Shown: in pieces, positions 1 through 12,070 of the stretch | Layout of the letters: the number at the start of each line of letters is the position of its first letter | Numbering within the stretch: position 1 is the first letter of the stretch | Source: Anadara kagoshimensis | Taxonomy: Eukaryota; Mollusca; Bivalvia; Arcoida; Arcidae | Length of the DNA stretch: 64,000 bases | NCBI GenBank assembly: GCA_021292105.1 | Contig: CM037870.1 | Coordinates: forward strand, 20,057,424-20,121,423 | Reading direction: 5' to 3' | The notes under the pieces: generated by a model | The model's database searches: none | What the model was told of the DNA's origin: nothing | Seen by the model: only the letters and a program-made list of their open reading frames with translations | Translations under genes and position numbers: made by a program

Positions 1-1175
1 GGGTGGTTTGATTGCACTCACAAAAAGGTCGGTGATTAATTTGGAGTTAAGGGACGTGTTTGGATAGTGATGGCTACAGTTCACGTAATAAAACTTTTCG
101 ATAAAATATGTAACCTTGAAATAGCTTCGCTTTAAACTGTTTATCGCCTAAGTTTTTATTGCAATTAATCGTTCAATTTCTAAACCTTCGCTTTTCTGAA
201 CAATTGTGTCCTATATTTCTGTATTCCTATCGGGGATAACAGAATGGGTTTAATCACATATACAAGTCATTCCAATCATTTAAGCGACTCTTAATAAGTT
301 TTTTCCATATCCCATTATCCGAATGAAGCTCAAGCATGAAAACGCCGGAAATTAAATGATAGTTAAGACTAGAATCCCTAAACAGTAATGCGTGCTAACA
401 TGTTGCGCTGCCCAAGGTAATTGTGTCACTCTTAATGTAAAGCAAATCAAGATTAAGGTTTTTGTTGGAATATAGAAATAATATTTCTGAAATGGTTAGA
501 ACATTAACAGTAACATAAATCCTAATAAAGTTTGACCACCCAATTACAATATACACATCTTTAATCAAAGACCTTGTTCCTGCAGTTCAATGTTCTATTG
601 CCCTTGAATATTATATTAATAGTATTGAATAGTAATTTTAATTTTAAAAAAAATACCAAAATCTTGAAATTGTATTTGAAAACATCATCATTATCGTTAA
701 ATTTTAGACTTAGCAAAAGGCAGTAATAATTTACAGCCTCTTACCAAATACCATTATCCCCCTAAAAATTTGGTGGGGGTATAGAAATTGGGTCCATCGT
801 TCGTTCGTTCATCCATTTCAAAAGAAGCTTTGAGATGTGTTTAAATTACATTAGAAAAAAGAATAATAGTAAAGTAAACCTTATCTATAGGATGAAGGTG
901 ACCTTATATCACACCAATGAAACAATTCCCGTACATTTCAGGTGAAATCTAAGTGTAAATAATAAACCTTTGAAACCATATGCTTTTCAGATACCATTTT
1001 CAATACATGAAAAGCCTTTTTTAAATTTTGCATTTAAAATTACAAAATACGAACTTTAATAATAACTTTGACCGATTTGATATTTCTTATTTTACCCTCT
1101 TTCCTTTTATTTACTTTTACATATGTTAATGAAATAATGACAAAAACTTAAAGTTAAATATATTTTGGTCCTTTG
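1..1175. other. AT-rich intergenic DNA, no gene seen
   Basis: No reading frame of note. At about 755-800 there is a short hairpin of a C-run and a G-run (CCCCC then GGGGGTATA) followed by CGTTCGTTCGTTC. The same hairpin type occurs at 53905 and probably marks a dispersed mollusc repeat. Confidence 0.5.
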
Positions 1176-2240
1176 GGTAAGTTTTTCAAAATCTTTTTGG
1201 TTTCATAATTTTGGTCCAAGCACTACTGATGAGGAATTGTATTCCGAAACGGCCGTCTAGTGCTGTAAAAATTAAAACTGGTATATGTAATTTAAACCCC
1301 CGAGCCGATATCTCTGCTGGTGGCTGGTGCCCCGAGGATATCACTAACTCAGTAGGCAATAATTTGGTATTATTGTCAGAAATATAATATAATTGTCTAA
1401 ATTTCCTGCAAGTAAAAATTTGAAATTTCTCAAAAACTAAGGTATACTCCCTCATGCAAAGTATTTCCTTGGGTAAGTTTTCAACATCTTCAAAATAATT
1501 TTGGTTTCATAATTTTGGTCCAAGCACTACCGATGAGGAATTTTATTCCGAAACGGCCGTCTAGTGCTGTAAAAATTAAAACTGGTATAATATGCAATAT
1601 TAACTCTTAAGAACAACTATCAGAACGGGTTAAAAAAATGATTGAGATTCAAGAGTGTCCTGATTTGAGGACATTTAAGGAGTGGCACATAAGATAAGCA
1701 AACCTGCATATACATTTAAGCAATTGCTTTTTAAAAAATAGAAAAAACCAATGAGGAGACAGTTTAGAAATTTGCAGGCCCACTACACAAAAGTGAACAA
1801 GAGAGGAATTAGGAACGGTCATACTAGGTCATAGACAGTCAGTTTTACATGAGTGCACAAGCACTGAAGCATAAAATATTATGAAGGTACATCGTCATAT
1901 ACAAAACATTACCCTACAATGACAAATTTACATGACACATTATTATTAATGTATCTTTGCATGTGGATATTTCCCAGAGGATATCACAAACTTAGAATCC
2001 AATAGATGTGCATAATTGTCAGAAATTTGCTGCTAGTTAAAATCTTAATTTTCTCTAAAACTACGGTATACTCTGTCATGTAAAGCTGAGCTAAGCTAAA
2101 TTTGGTAAGATACATTTTGGGTGTTTTTGGGATATCTTTTTAACATCTGAAAAGAAAATTTGTCCCAAGCACTACTGATTAAGAAATGGATTATAAAACG
2201 GTCGTCTAGTGTCGTAAGTAAAAACTGGTATAATATGTGG
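1176..2240. repeat. Diverged direct repeats with the core CGGCCGTCTAGTGCTGTAAA
   Basis: Three copies of one segment lie at about 1176-1290, 1471-1592 and 2110-2238. Each has a GTCCAAGCACTAC core, then CGAAACGGCCGTCTAGTG, and ends in AAAACTGGTATA. A second segment (GAGGATATCAC ... GGTATACTC) follows the first copy (1333-1455) and precedes the third (1977-2090), so the original unit was about 300 bp. A more diverged relative lies in an intron at 22018-22125. The open frame on the - strand (1186-1455) is made of this repeat and I do not call it a gene. Confidence 0.7.
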
Positions 2241-2341
2241 TTACTACTTCTGCTTCCTCAGGAATAAACCTGCCCCGTATATTTCATTGTTTGACACCAC
2301 CTGTCTTTAAGGCATTCTACAGCATTTAGATTTTAATTTCA

Positions 2342-2845
2342 TCATTTTCTGGGAAAGTTGTTGGACAACTTGCACCATGGAGTCAACGTACTCGTCTTCC
2401 CTTCTTGAATGTACCATTCTACATGAATATCGCAATTATTAATGAGTGAAGCATTCTTCTCAATAGTGTACGTTGCGTTGCTGATTGATTTCACTACAGG
2501 TTCATCCGTCAATATCGGAATAGGAGTTCCTCTTGTTGCCATATTTGCATGTATATTCATTTCGGCCTTTAAAAATGCCTCTAACCCTTGTGTTTGTTTT
2601 TCTCGTCTTCTTGCTTTCTTTGGGTGAATGCATTTCATTTAATCTAGATCTCTACCGAGTATCTTGGTAACAATGTACCTTTCTACAGGAATATCACAAT
2701 AGTCGCTTCTGGAACTACTTGTCTAAATAGTGTACATTGTGTTGCTTATTGTTTTCATCACAACCCAATAATATTCAACTTGCAATATTTGAATAGGTGA
2801 ATCTTTTTGTCATACTTGTCTATTTCGGCCTTTAAAAATTAGTAA
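2342..2845 (-). pseudogene. Duplicated possible coding fragment, unidentified
   Basis: The - strand frame 2342-2638 (98 codons) overlaps a unit that is repeated in decayed form at about 2681-2840. Shared parts include CTACAxGAATATCxCAAT, AATAGTGTACxTTGxGTTGCT and ATTTCGGCCTTTAAAAAT. The second copy has stops, so this looks like a tandem duplication of an old exon or repeat. I do not recognise the product. It could equally be non-coding repeat with a chance open frame. Confidence 0.3.
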
Positions 2846-3209
2846 AATGAGTACCTTGGTATCAACTTGCTTATGTTTAAATGTCTCGAAAATTTGAGTG
2901 AAGTTAATAACCGTCACCGTGTCCTTCGTGATACATCAATCTGAAAAGCAACAATTCCACTGTTCTGCTTACACGAATGTTATATCGATTAATATCTGAG
3001 ACGTTAGGGTAATTTTTATTTTGATAACAAAGTGAATATTAATTTTAAGATACATATTTGTGTTACATGTTTTTAAACCATCGAACACATTCGATTGTTA
3101 AAAAATGGAAAAGAAAAATAGAATTGTTCTACTCCGTTAATTGAAAAAGTCGCGAGGTTCATCGGTGTACTACCTAGTACCAAAACGTGTGTGGAAAGTT
3201 ATGTGGATG

Positions 3210-3515
3210 TATTTTCTAGCGCATCACGTGATCATTACCCCTTTACGTTTGTGCGGAATGTTTTTTGAAAACTTTTACATCGCACATTCCCGAGATAACG
3301 TCGTTTTACATTTGATGCGATTTCATCGTTTCATATCCAATGGAAATAACTTTAGCCAAAAAAAGATTGGAGAAGATCACTTGGTACACTCTAGAAAGTC
3401 ATTTCCAATGGAACTGTATAAGTTTACCTTTTTAAGTAATCTTCTTGGAAATTTACGATGTAAATGTGTTCAAAAAACCACACAAAAGGGTATTGAGCAC
3501 GTGGTTTACATCAAT
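3210..3515. mobile_element. MITE-like hairpin element
   Basis: The left end (CATCACGTGATCATTACCCC..TTTGTGCGGAATG) is the inverted complement of the right end (GGGTATTGAGCACGTGGTTT). Pairing continues inward through GTTTTTTGAAAAC and TTTACATCG. The open frame 3141-3530 runs straight across the palindrome and is therefore not called as a gene. A related palindromic element is at 55783-55975. Confidence 0.6.
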
Positions 3516-3855
3516 AAAAGAATCATTTGAGAAAAAAGAGTTAATTTAAGTAAACTTAGTCGGTATTACCGACTTAGAGTTATAATTAGGAATAGCTAAT
3601 TCAAAAATTGTTTCGCAGTTAATGTTAAATTCCTGGATCTCATTCTTATTACCGAATATATATAAAAATTTAATTCATTCTTATATTTATAATCATATTA
3701 TTACCATGACAGAAATTTTAAATTATCGCTACAATGATTTATGTTATCCAAGCTTTGGACGAACACGTGAAATGGATGGAGCCGTTGTTTCCCAAATAAG
3801 AATAGAAACGTCAGTATAGGTTAGAATTTGAGCGTGGCGGGTGTAACTAGCTAAA

Positions 3856-4505
3856 CAAGAGGTACTTACCCTTCCGGAGCAACCGGCCTCACTTCCCTGG
3901 TGGAAGTTCACGTGTCTAACCTAACTTGTCAGTTTCAAAGTTTTTGCTTTGCTTCTGTATTGTGATTCGGACATGGATTAGTATGTTTGTTTTTAATCAA
4001 TCAAACAATAGATGACGTAATCGGATGATATTCCATGACGCCATCTGATAGTTAAACGTTACGTAATTAGATCACCCAAACTGTATTCATAAGCCATCGA
4101 ATGCCAGCGAAAACTAATAAGTTCAGATAAGAAGATCAATATAGGTAAATGAACTTTGTAAAGGAACAACATCAGTGAGTTATCGCCATTTAACATTCTT
4201 AGCACTTTCAATATTCCTAGCACTTCAATTATAGTTTAACGGACTTCGTATGGTGTAAAGAAGAATATATTTTTCCATTAGCGACACGTCTGCAAAATTC
4301 ATTTAAATTAATCTATTATAACTGGTGATAATTGCCGTCTACAAAAATTGAAAATGTATGATAATGAAGTGTCTAGTGTTTATAGTAAAAAACAAAGATA
4401 CTAGTCCATATCCGAATCACAATCCAGAAGCAAAGTAGAAACTTTGGAACTGACAAGTTAGGTTATACACGTGAACTTCCACCAGGGAAGTGAGGCCGGG
4501 CCCTA
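3856..4505. mobile_element. Element with about 125-bp inverted terminal repeats
   Basis: The segment 3865-3985 (GGCCTCACTTCCCTGGTGGA ... GATTCGGACATGG) recurs in reverse complement at 4398-4500. A unique AT-rich core of about 410 bp lies between them. Further single copies of the same arm are at 13189-13218, 24410-24530, 29105-29190, 30018-30115 and 55363-55460. No protein is encoded. Confidence 0.7.
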
Positions 4506-5019
4506 AGTGGACCACATCTGTTAGGAAGTTTAGAACTCCTAGCAATTATAGAAATTGACGAGCAGTTACCGACTAAACTGACAGGGAAATTCCTCTTTCT
4601 TTGTAGTCATCTTTGTCCACACTTTATCAATGGTTTCGGAGCTCTGTTCCGCCTCTTTATACTCTGCTGCAGAGAACACAGGGGAATTCTTCTTTCCTTG
4701 TAGTCTTTTTTGTCCGCGCCAACCTTAAAAATAAACAAAACAATGTTTAAGGCAAGAATAAAACAATGTCTATTTTTGTTTCAGTTCAAAACAAACTTCT
4801 TATTCTTGTAGACCATGGTAGAGTCCGTTCCAACCTATAATGTCCAAGACATCTGTCGAAAGGTCTTTCCGCTATTTTCATCATGTGCTATTGTAAAATA
4901 TGATATACACAATTGAAAATGCCACGTCAGAAACCAGGAGCTTCCAATAGACGCAAGAGATATATTTATTGCTGAATACTCAGAAGAACCATAAGGAAGA
5001 GGAAATGCTAGGCCAGGCG
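4506..5019. other. Intergenic, no gene seen
   Basis: A short direct repeat (AATTCxTCTTTCxTTGTAGTC) occurs at about 4589 and 4685. I see nothing else. Confidence 0.4.
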
Positions 5020-5360
5020 AGACTAATAGAATCTTACACCAGTACTAGTTACAGGGTAAGACAGAGATATCTCAAACGAAAATGAATATTTTCCTGTCAG
5101 AACGAGCTTTAGCGAGTTCTGGACAATGAAAATATTACCCTGTTAATGGCGTAGGATTTTATTTCTTACACATTTGCAACATAAAACATGATTTGTAAAC
5201 AAAAAATTGCATCAAATGTTCAGTTTTCATGTCACCATCCGTGCCTGCTGAAAATGGCGTAATCAATTTTTGTTGACGTACTCACGTAAAATGATTATGA
5301 CGTCATCAATTAAGCGAATATATGTGATTTTGACGTTGAGAAATTGACTTCGGAACTTCT
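5020..5360. repeat. Dispersed repeat, copy 1 (second copy at 61405)
   Basis: About 340 bp, closely similar to 61405-61760. Both contain ACAGGGTAAGACAGAGATAT, an inverted GAACxAGCTTTAGCGAGTTC hairpin, and ATTATGACGTCATCAATT. In the second copy the AAGACAGAGATATCTC segment also has an inverted partner, so the element is partly palindromic. No coding capacity. Confidence 0.7.
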
Positions 5361-7635
5361 CTAAACTTATTAAGTCTTCCCAACGATAAATCCAGAGCAG
5401 GTATAACTACGCGGGAATTTCAGCGTGTAGCCTGTCTCAACCCTAGGGTGAGACAAGGAAATCCCACATGGGTAAAAACAAGGGATTTCCATGTCTCATG
5501 TGTGAGAAAAAGACATAAATTATAATAAAAACACACATATAACAACAAAAATATAACCAAAAAAACTTTATTTTGAAAAAAAAATAATTAAATAAATGAT
5601 ATTTTGTATCTTTCAAACAGCCTTTAGCACTTGAATTCCACCATCCACATCCTTTATTATTGTTATACAACATGGCGTCTGGACGGTCAAGTGATAGTAA
5701 TGAATCAAGGGAGCAACTGGGTGTGCTTATAATCTCATGAAGGATGACTTTAGGAAGACTGAAATTTCAGATTTTGCAAACAATATGACAATTTCCTCAT
5801 AAAGTTTGACCCCCAACTTAATTTTTACTGAGAGAAAATGGCCTATTGGCCAAAAATGCCACGTGCAGTAAATGACCTTTGTATCCTGAGAAAAGCTTAA
5901 TCATATGTCAACGAGATATTTAATTGTTTCAAAAATAGGTTTCACCAGGGGTGTCTCCAGGATTTTTTTAAAGGGGGGTTGAGAATTATACCAATGCGAG
6001 CTTCCAGAGACGAGGGGTCTAGGGCAGAAATGGGTTGTTTTATTAACATAATGGGGTCACATCAGCCAATAGCTCTCTCTCTCTCTCTCTCTTTTAAGTT
6101 TTCAAAGGGGTGGGGTTGCAACCCCTCCCTTAAATCCGCCACTGCATCACGAGCTTACTATGAGGAACTATTTTTAAGGTTCTCATTTTGACACACGAGA
6201 TGTGCTTTGATTTATAAAACTTAATCTGGTTCTTGCCTACAATAATTAATATTATATTTTTAATTTTGATTACAAGCATACAGCTGTTGACTGGGCTAGT
6301 TATGTCCGCCAACTCTTCATGGGATTCTATTGGTGAACAATTTTGTCCTAAATAGGAAATCGAAATCAAAGAGTCTTTTTGGTCGCAAGTGGAACTACCA
6401 TCGTGAAAAAGGCCGGTACTAAGATTTTAATATTTGACCTTATAGAATAGGAAAGATTATATTTTTGCTGTATTCAGTCCCCAGTAGAGATGAAGCAACA
6501 CTGATACCATTTATAAAGATGCATGCGATTGAGGGAAGCAGCATATACTCAGTTGGGTGGGCTGTGTATTTTAAGCTCAATCAAATCGGATACAAGCATT
6601 TAAGTGTCATAAATTCTGATTCCTTCACTCAACATTACCGCAAAGATATAAATGATGAGAATAACACGATAATGATGGAGGGTGCTTTGCAATTTGCAAG
6701 ATGAGCGGTGCCAGCAATGGTAATTTTTGGAGCCAACTTTCTGAAACAATGTTCAGAGAGCATGTTAGTGTTGAGAAGACAAATATTAACACATTGTTTT
6801 GAAATGTTAAAGTCGGTACAAGTAATTCCTATAAAAAGCTGATATTAACAACATGGCATGATAAAGATGAAAATGCAAGAAAAGTACCTATGTTGAGCAA
6901 TGATTCTCATTTTGTCTTTGATGTTGACCAGTGCATCCTGTATTTCATCATTAGCTGATCACTAACCTGCTACTTTAAGCTTGTGCCTATCGACTGTAGT
7001 TTCTGGTAGTGAAAGAGACACCTTGCAATCAAACGCTTAGTCTACCGAGACGAGATTCGGATTTTAAGTGTGGCCAAAATACCTCGTCGTCGCACAAGGA
7101 AAAGACTTTTAACAATACTTACCACGGTTCACTGATGTTCAACAGAGACGAATTTCCACTGAGCTCAAAAGACCCTGTCATATTCAAGCTTCTATCAAGT
7201 CCAAAACATTACAACAATCTAATGATTCTCTTACGGTCATGATTCCCTCTGATCAAGATTTCAGCAGTAAAGGGGAAACTAGAACTTTCTCATGCAGTAG
7301 AACCATCAGTTATAGGAACATCCATGTACTCCAAAACATCAAGGAAAACTCGGTCCAAGATACCAGAAAATCCATATGCGTGTTTTGTATATCTGTGACT
7401 ATCTGAGGAGTCGGATTTGGGCTTCATTTGAATTCTTAGCTGAAATATAATAATTATATGATAATGCACAATTTTTATTTCTGTGAAATCGCTTTGTTAA
7501 TATTGTAACAATCTCTGTGAGACAATATAGACGTCTGACCTAAACACCATGTTACACGATACCATATTTTCTATCATGGATATAAAGGCTGATCTGCAGC
7601 ATAGTCATGATTACTGATATATTGGTAAGTATTAA
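5361..7635. other. Intergenic, no gene supported
   Basis: The reading frames here are short and unrecognised. A (CT)n run lies at 6072-6092. A segment at about 5947-6146 has G-rich and C-rich ends (CAGGGGTGTC ... CCGCCACTG) and may be an old TIR element. I see no RNA gene. Confidence 0.4.
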
Positions 7636-7764
7636 ATTCAATTCAAACTTTATTGTCATATAATCAGATGACAGATTGTGACAAACAAATACAATACAAA
7701 CAAGCAAGGAACATAAAAAATACTCTAAGTCTGGCATATATCGAATACAAAGTAAAAAAAACAA

Positions 7765-8112
7765 CTAAGAGTCTCCCGTCCTCAGTTCCAACGACTGTTT
7801 AATGAAGGAGGCTGTTCTTTTTACTTGACAAAAGTCTGTAGGATTTAGCAGGTCCACCAATTTTTCAATATCGGTAAAATGATTAAAGTTGGGTATTTTA
7901 AATGATAAATCATCAAAGAAAGTATTTCTCAAGTTTTCATTAATTTTGCAATATAATAAAAAGTGTTTTTCTTCTTCAATAGTTTCACATGTTGTGCATA
8001 TTCTTTGTTCGCGTGGTAATTTCAGATAACGACCTTTTTCTATTTGTAGGCGATGGTCACTAATTCTAAATTGTGTAAACAAGCGGCGTGTTTCAAAGTT
8101 TGGGTACTTCAA
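7765..8112 (-). pseudogene. LINE ORF2 C-terminal fragment with zinc knuckle
   Basis: The 115 codons include RICTTCETIEEEKHFLLYC, a CCHC-type knuckle (C-x2-C-x8-H-x4-C) usual at the C-terminus of many invertebrate LINE polyproteins. The fragment ends at the natural stop, about 125 bp before the element's 3' end. It is in a different frame from the upstream fragment. Decayed readable sequence between them (about 8360-8180) confirms that they belonged together. Confidence 0.75.
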
Positions 8113-8466
8113 GTAATATTCTTGTTCATTATTAAGTTTAATAAATTTATATAGAAAAAGTTTATTGTGTTCATCTAAAGTTTTAATTTTATTTTCTAAC
8201 TGGTCAGAGTGATATTTTTAATTGAGGTTTTCAAACGGTTTACATCTTTAATATTTTGACAATTTGTTATTGTATTTAGATCTATATTTTTTTCCTGTAG
8301 AGTGTGTTTGATGAATGTGTACCAAGTATAAATGCCTTGATAGTCGAGGTGTTTGTTCAAAGTAAAACATTCTTTTAACAGTGGATTTATTTCTGTAGTA
8401 TTTAATCTTGCTAAAATATAAAATGGATTGTTTTATAATATGTTTTTCTATTGGTGGTCTTCCTAG

Positions 8467-8825
8467 TTAAGCTCTAACACCTAGATTTGAGGATGTTTTT
8501 TTAGTACCTAGGGTATATTTACAGAAGTTAATATGTACCTTTTCAAAGGGGGTATTGTCTAAATATTGGAAAGTATCTATCTCTTTATTTGGAGATTTTA
8601 ATCTGATTACAGCTTTATAATAAGAGTGATAAATGTCCATGGATGATATTTCTGCATTATACGACAAAATACGTTTAACAAGAGAGTCAAATAAGGTGCA
8701 TATCACATTTATAGGGAAGTTACCAAAGGAGATTGAATGTGATTTTATGGAGAAAAGAGCTTTCTTTGCCTTTTTGACCAAATCTGTTAAGCTTGCATTC
8801 AAATTGCCATTATTCTTATTATTGT
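8467..8825 (-). pseudogene. LINE ORF2 post-RT fragment
   Basis: The fragment contains SLTDLVKKAKKALFSIKS and then FEKVHINFCKYTLGTKKTSS, the conserved region just downstream of RT in several LINE groups. It begins at the edge of the inserted TIR element. It would continue the RT fragment that ends at 10207, apart from a 1-2 nt frame shift at the junction. Confidence 0.75.
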
Positions 8826-8826
8826 A

Positions 8827-10206
8827 CAGTGCTTACGGCAGTAGCGGATCTCAGTCAGTAGCGGATCATTTTTTAGAATAAAGTAAATTTTTTCCATATC
8901 ATTACGAGAGACCAATAAAACTCGGATATATTTTTACTTAACTCTACGTTTCATTTGTGTTGATAAACGTCCTATTTTTTAAATTCTCGGCTTTTTAATG
9001 TGAATGTCACAAGCGTCTCAGCGACATGGATGAGATTTCCAAAACCTAACTTTCTATTTGACCAACGTGTTCAATACTTTCAAAGGTAATTTAAAAATGA
9101 TTACAATAGCTCTTTACACTCGTTAACATGTCTTTTTTCACGACATCAACCTTTGAGCTTTACAGTTCATGACAATAAAAAATAAACCAGTTTATGCAGG
9201 GTGCAATAACGGATCAGCTGCTGTCTACAGGGGACATCTCGAAAGGCTTAGAAAAATATGGCATGTACCCATGGGGATGCCTGGTGCTTTCAGAAAAATG
9301 ATAGATTCTAGTGGGTTCAGTTATGCAGAGGCTATTGGAGAACCAGTGCCTAGCTTCCCTCCATGGCCAGTACCCCATGAGAAAGATGGGGGCATTGTCA
9401 TGCCATGCCACTATCTTCTTTATCATATGATAAGACCAGATCAATGGGCATTTTAAAGAAGCCATAATTGTCATGCTTGATGGATAATCTGTATGAGATT
9501 AGAATAAATTGAATAAACACATTAATATCCAACCTTATTTTTTGTGTTTAAGACAATTAAAGTTTTATTCCGTTCTATATTTTGTCTGGTAACAATTTTG
9601 GACCTATTATGTACAATACCAATAAGTATCATTGTATGCATATACTGTTCTTGTCAAAATAAAATCTTCATGGACAAGAGTATGTCATAATATTTATAAC
9701 TTATAAGATACAATTATTTTATTTTATTTCCTTCGCCATTTACTGCTTTTATAATTCAGTATTCAAGACAATGTTGATTGACTTAATTTATCAGGGACAT
9801 TGCAATATTTTTTTTTTTTTTTTTTTTTTTTTTTATTTATTTTAATCATGACATTTGTTGATATTACGATTAAAACTCTTTAATATTGTTTCATGATTAG
9901 TATTTTTTGCAATTGAATGATGGAAACTCAAACTAATCATGTTTTGAGTTAATCGCCTTTCGTTTTCTTGACACTAGGTGGCGGGATTCGCTACTCACAA
10001 ATTGATTCGTTACTGACGTAAATACATGGGGTACAAAACGCGTGAATTGCCCATACTTATAGTCGGACGATTTTAACTATCTAATGATAAATTGAAAGAG
10101 TGGAGAAGTGTCAATTGACAGTACCAAAAAAATACAATCGGCAGCGATGTTTTTCTCGGAGAGCAGTGAATATTGCACTAATGATCCGTTACTGCCGTAA
10201 GCACTG
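8827..10206. mobile_element. 1.38-kb TIR DNA element inserted in the LINE
   Basis: The left end 8827-8850 (CAGTGCTTACGGCAGTAGCG...) matches the reverse complement of 10183-10206 over 24 bp with one mismatch. TA flanks both sides (8825-8826 and 10207-10208), consistent with a TA target duplication as in Tc1/mariner-type elements. Related motifs (GATTCGTTACTGACGTAA at about 10003, GTAGCGGATC at about 8859) lie just inside the ends, like subterminal repeats. There is no recognisable transposase. A poly-T run lies at 9808-9834. Because it splits the LINE reading frame, it arrived after the LINE. Confidence 0.8.
9169..9456 (+). CDS. Unidentified small ORF inside the TIR element
   Basis: 95 codons with a fairly balanced composition in an otherwise AT-rich element. 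The central part is rich in Pro, Trp and His (PSFPPWPVPHEKDGG). The opposite strand is also open over 9214-9474, which weakens the case for either. I do not recognise a family. It could be a captured exon, the remnant of an element protein, or chance. Confidence 0.2.
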   Translation: MTIKNKPVYAGCNNGSAAVYRGHLERLRKIWHVPMGMPGAFRKMIDSSGFSYAEAIGEPVPSFPPWPVPHEKDGGIVMPCHYLLYHMIRPDQWAF

Positions 10207-10660
10207 TACCCAAGAATCTATACTCTGTGACATTATCTATATTTTCATTTTGGACATTTATGATAGAAGGTTCTACCTTTATAGGTCTTTGTTGGATTAT
10301 CATTGTTTTAGTCTTGTTAATATTTAAACACAATTGCCAATTTTCACAGTATCTTGATAGATTGTTTAGACTGTGCTGGAGACCTTCTTTACTTTCAGAT
10401 AAGATCATAAGATCATCAGCGAATAAGAGACTTCCAACAGTGGAATTTATAATTTGAAGTGGTGTGGAATCTTGATTTTGAAAATTTGAAGTAATGTCAT
10501 TAATAAATATATTAAAGAGAGTAGGACTTATACTGTCACCTTGTTTTACTCCTCTTTCAATATTAATGAACCTAGAATGTTTATCATTGTATTTTAGTGA
10601 TGCTTTAGTATTAACAAACTGTTGTTTAATTATTTGGTATATATCTTGTCCAACTCCCAT
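10205..10660 (-). pseudogene. LINE reverse transcriptase fragment (FADD)
   Basis: The fragment contains RGVKQGDSISPTLFNIFIND (RT block 4) and LLFADDLMILS with the catalytic Asp pair, followed by NINKTKTM and the EYRFLGT block. The frame is cut at the TIR element, and the last few codons of the open frame come from that insertion. Together with 10772-11521 it covers the RT core. Confidence 0.85.
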
Positions 10661-10771
10661 TTTTGCTATTTTGTATAATAGTCTAGTCCTCCAAACTGAG
10701 TCAAAACGCCTTTTTTAGATCAACAAAACATACAAACATTTTTTTCTCTTTTCATGAATATATTTATTTAT

Positions 10772-11521
10772 TTATGTTTTAAGTATGAATATACTATCTG
10801 TGGTTCTATGATTTGTCCTGAAGCCAAATTGGGAATTTGGTAATTTATTTTCTATGAGTGCAATAATTCTTTGATTTAGGATACTACTGAATAATTTTGA
10901 AAAACAGCTCATTAGAGTGATTCCCCTGTAGTTACTTGGATTATATTTGTCACCTGATTTATGTAATAGGGTTATGTAAGATAAATTCCAGGAAGCTGGA
11001 TAATAACTTGTTCTTAACATTAGATTAAATAGTTTTGCATATGTTTTCATAGTTATTGGACTACTAAATTTTATCACTTCATTTAAAATACCATCTGGTC
11101 CACTTGCTTTACCATTTTTAAGTTTGTTAAGTGCACTTTTAATTTCAGAGCAAGTAATTGGACTGTCTGTGTTTTCATTGAAAGTCATTTTATGTTCAAT
11201 ATTTTTTAATTCTTGTTCTATTTCAGACTGATAATTGAGATTAACATTTGGAAATATCCCTTGAGTTTGAATATGCTCTATTGTTTTTTCACTTTCTTTC
11301 AACAAGTCTTTTAGGTCGTCATCTGTTTTGTTTTCTAATGATTTCAGTATTTTCCACAAATGCTTTGGATTTTTGTTAAGGGAGTCAGAGAGTTCTTTAT
11401 TTATTTTCTTTTTGTACTCATATTTTTTTTCTTTTATTAGTTTTCTAAAACACTTGAGAAGGTCATTATATTTATGTTTAAGTGAACTATTGAAAGGATT
11501 TTGTCTTATTTCTTTGCCCAC
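10772..11521 (-). pseudogene. LINE endonuclease-RT linker and N-terminal RT
   Basis: 249 codons. A Lys/Glu-rich linker (about residues 1-125) is followed by EIKSALNKLKNGKASGPDGI, then ITLLHKSGDKYNPSNYRGIT and FGFRTNHRTTDSI, which are RT blocks 0 to 3. A frame break separates it from the fragment at 10660. Upstream, to about 12010, decayed frames carry the end of the APE endonuclease. Confidence 0.85.
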
Positions 11522-12070
11522 TGCATTTATCGACTTTTTAAACTCATATATTGAGTTGTCAGACTATTTTTGTCTGTGTCTTTTAAATTTATTTTTTCTG
11601 TTTGTTTTTTTTTTCTTTAGTGTACAAGATTTTTCTGTTAAGTCATATAATATTGAATTGGTTCACTAGTGGCCTGATTTATCCCATTTTGATTTTCTTG
11701 AAATGTTTTTGTTTCAAAGTTCATAATTCTATGCATAAAGCTATCAGAGGAAAGAGTTTCAATTAATAAGTTTTTAGAGTTAGTTCTCATTCCATCTAAA
11801 AGCTTTCAATGATTTCCTATTTTCTTCGGGGAATAGGTTACATTTTTCATTAAAGTTGCACTTTAAGATTATTTCAATTTGTGTATGATCTGAGAGGTAA
11901 TTGATTTCATTTGTTTTAAAGTATTGTACTGAGGGCAGAAGACTCTTACTTACTACTGCGTAATTAACTGTACTAGGGCCATTAGATGTAAAACATGTAT
12001 AATATCCCAGAGAATCGCCTATGTATCAAAAATAACGGTTTGTATCATAATTAATTGATCTATATATATT

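Larger units (their letters stand above)
7636..12025 (-). mobile_element. 5'-truncated LINE (APE-type non-LTR retrotransposon), interrupted by another element
   Basis: Read on the - strand, the order is the C-terminal end of an endonuclease (about 12010-11835, ending in an LSDH motif), a linker and the N-terminal RT (11521-10772, with KNGKASGPDG and the NYRGITL block), RT with the catalytic FADD (10660-10205), a post-RT thumb-like region (8826-8467) and a C-terminal C-x2-C ... H-x4-C knuckle (8112-7765). An A/T-rich 3' end with AATAAA follows, near 7640. The element is dead: the frame breaks around 10750, 8460 and 8220, and a 1.38-kb insertion splits the RT region. The endonuclease N-terminus and any ORF1 are missing. 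The clade is uncertain. Confidence 0.85.

Noticed and set aside
3141-3530. 129-codon open frame on the + strand
   Set aside because: It runs across a palindromic MITE-like element and has no family resemblance.
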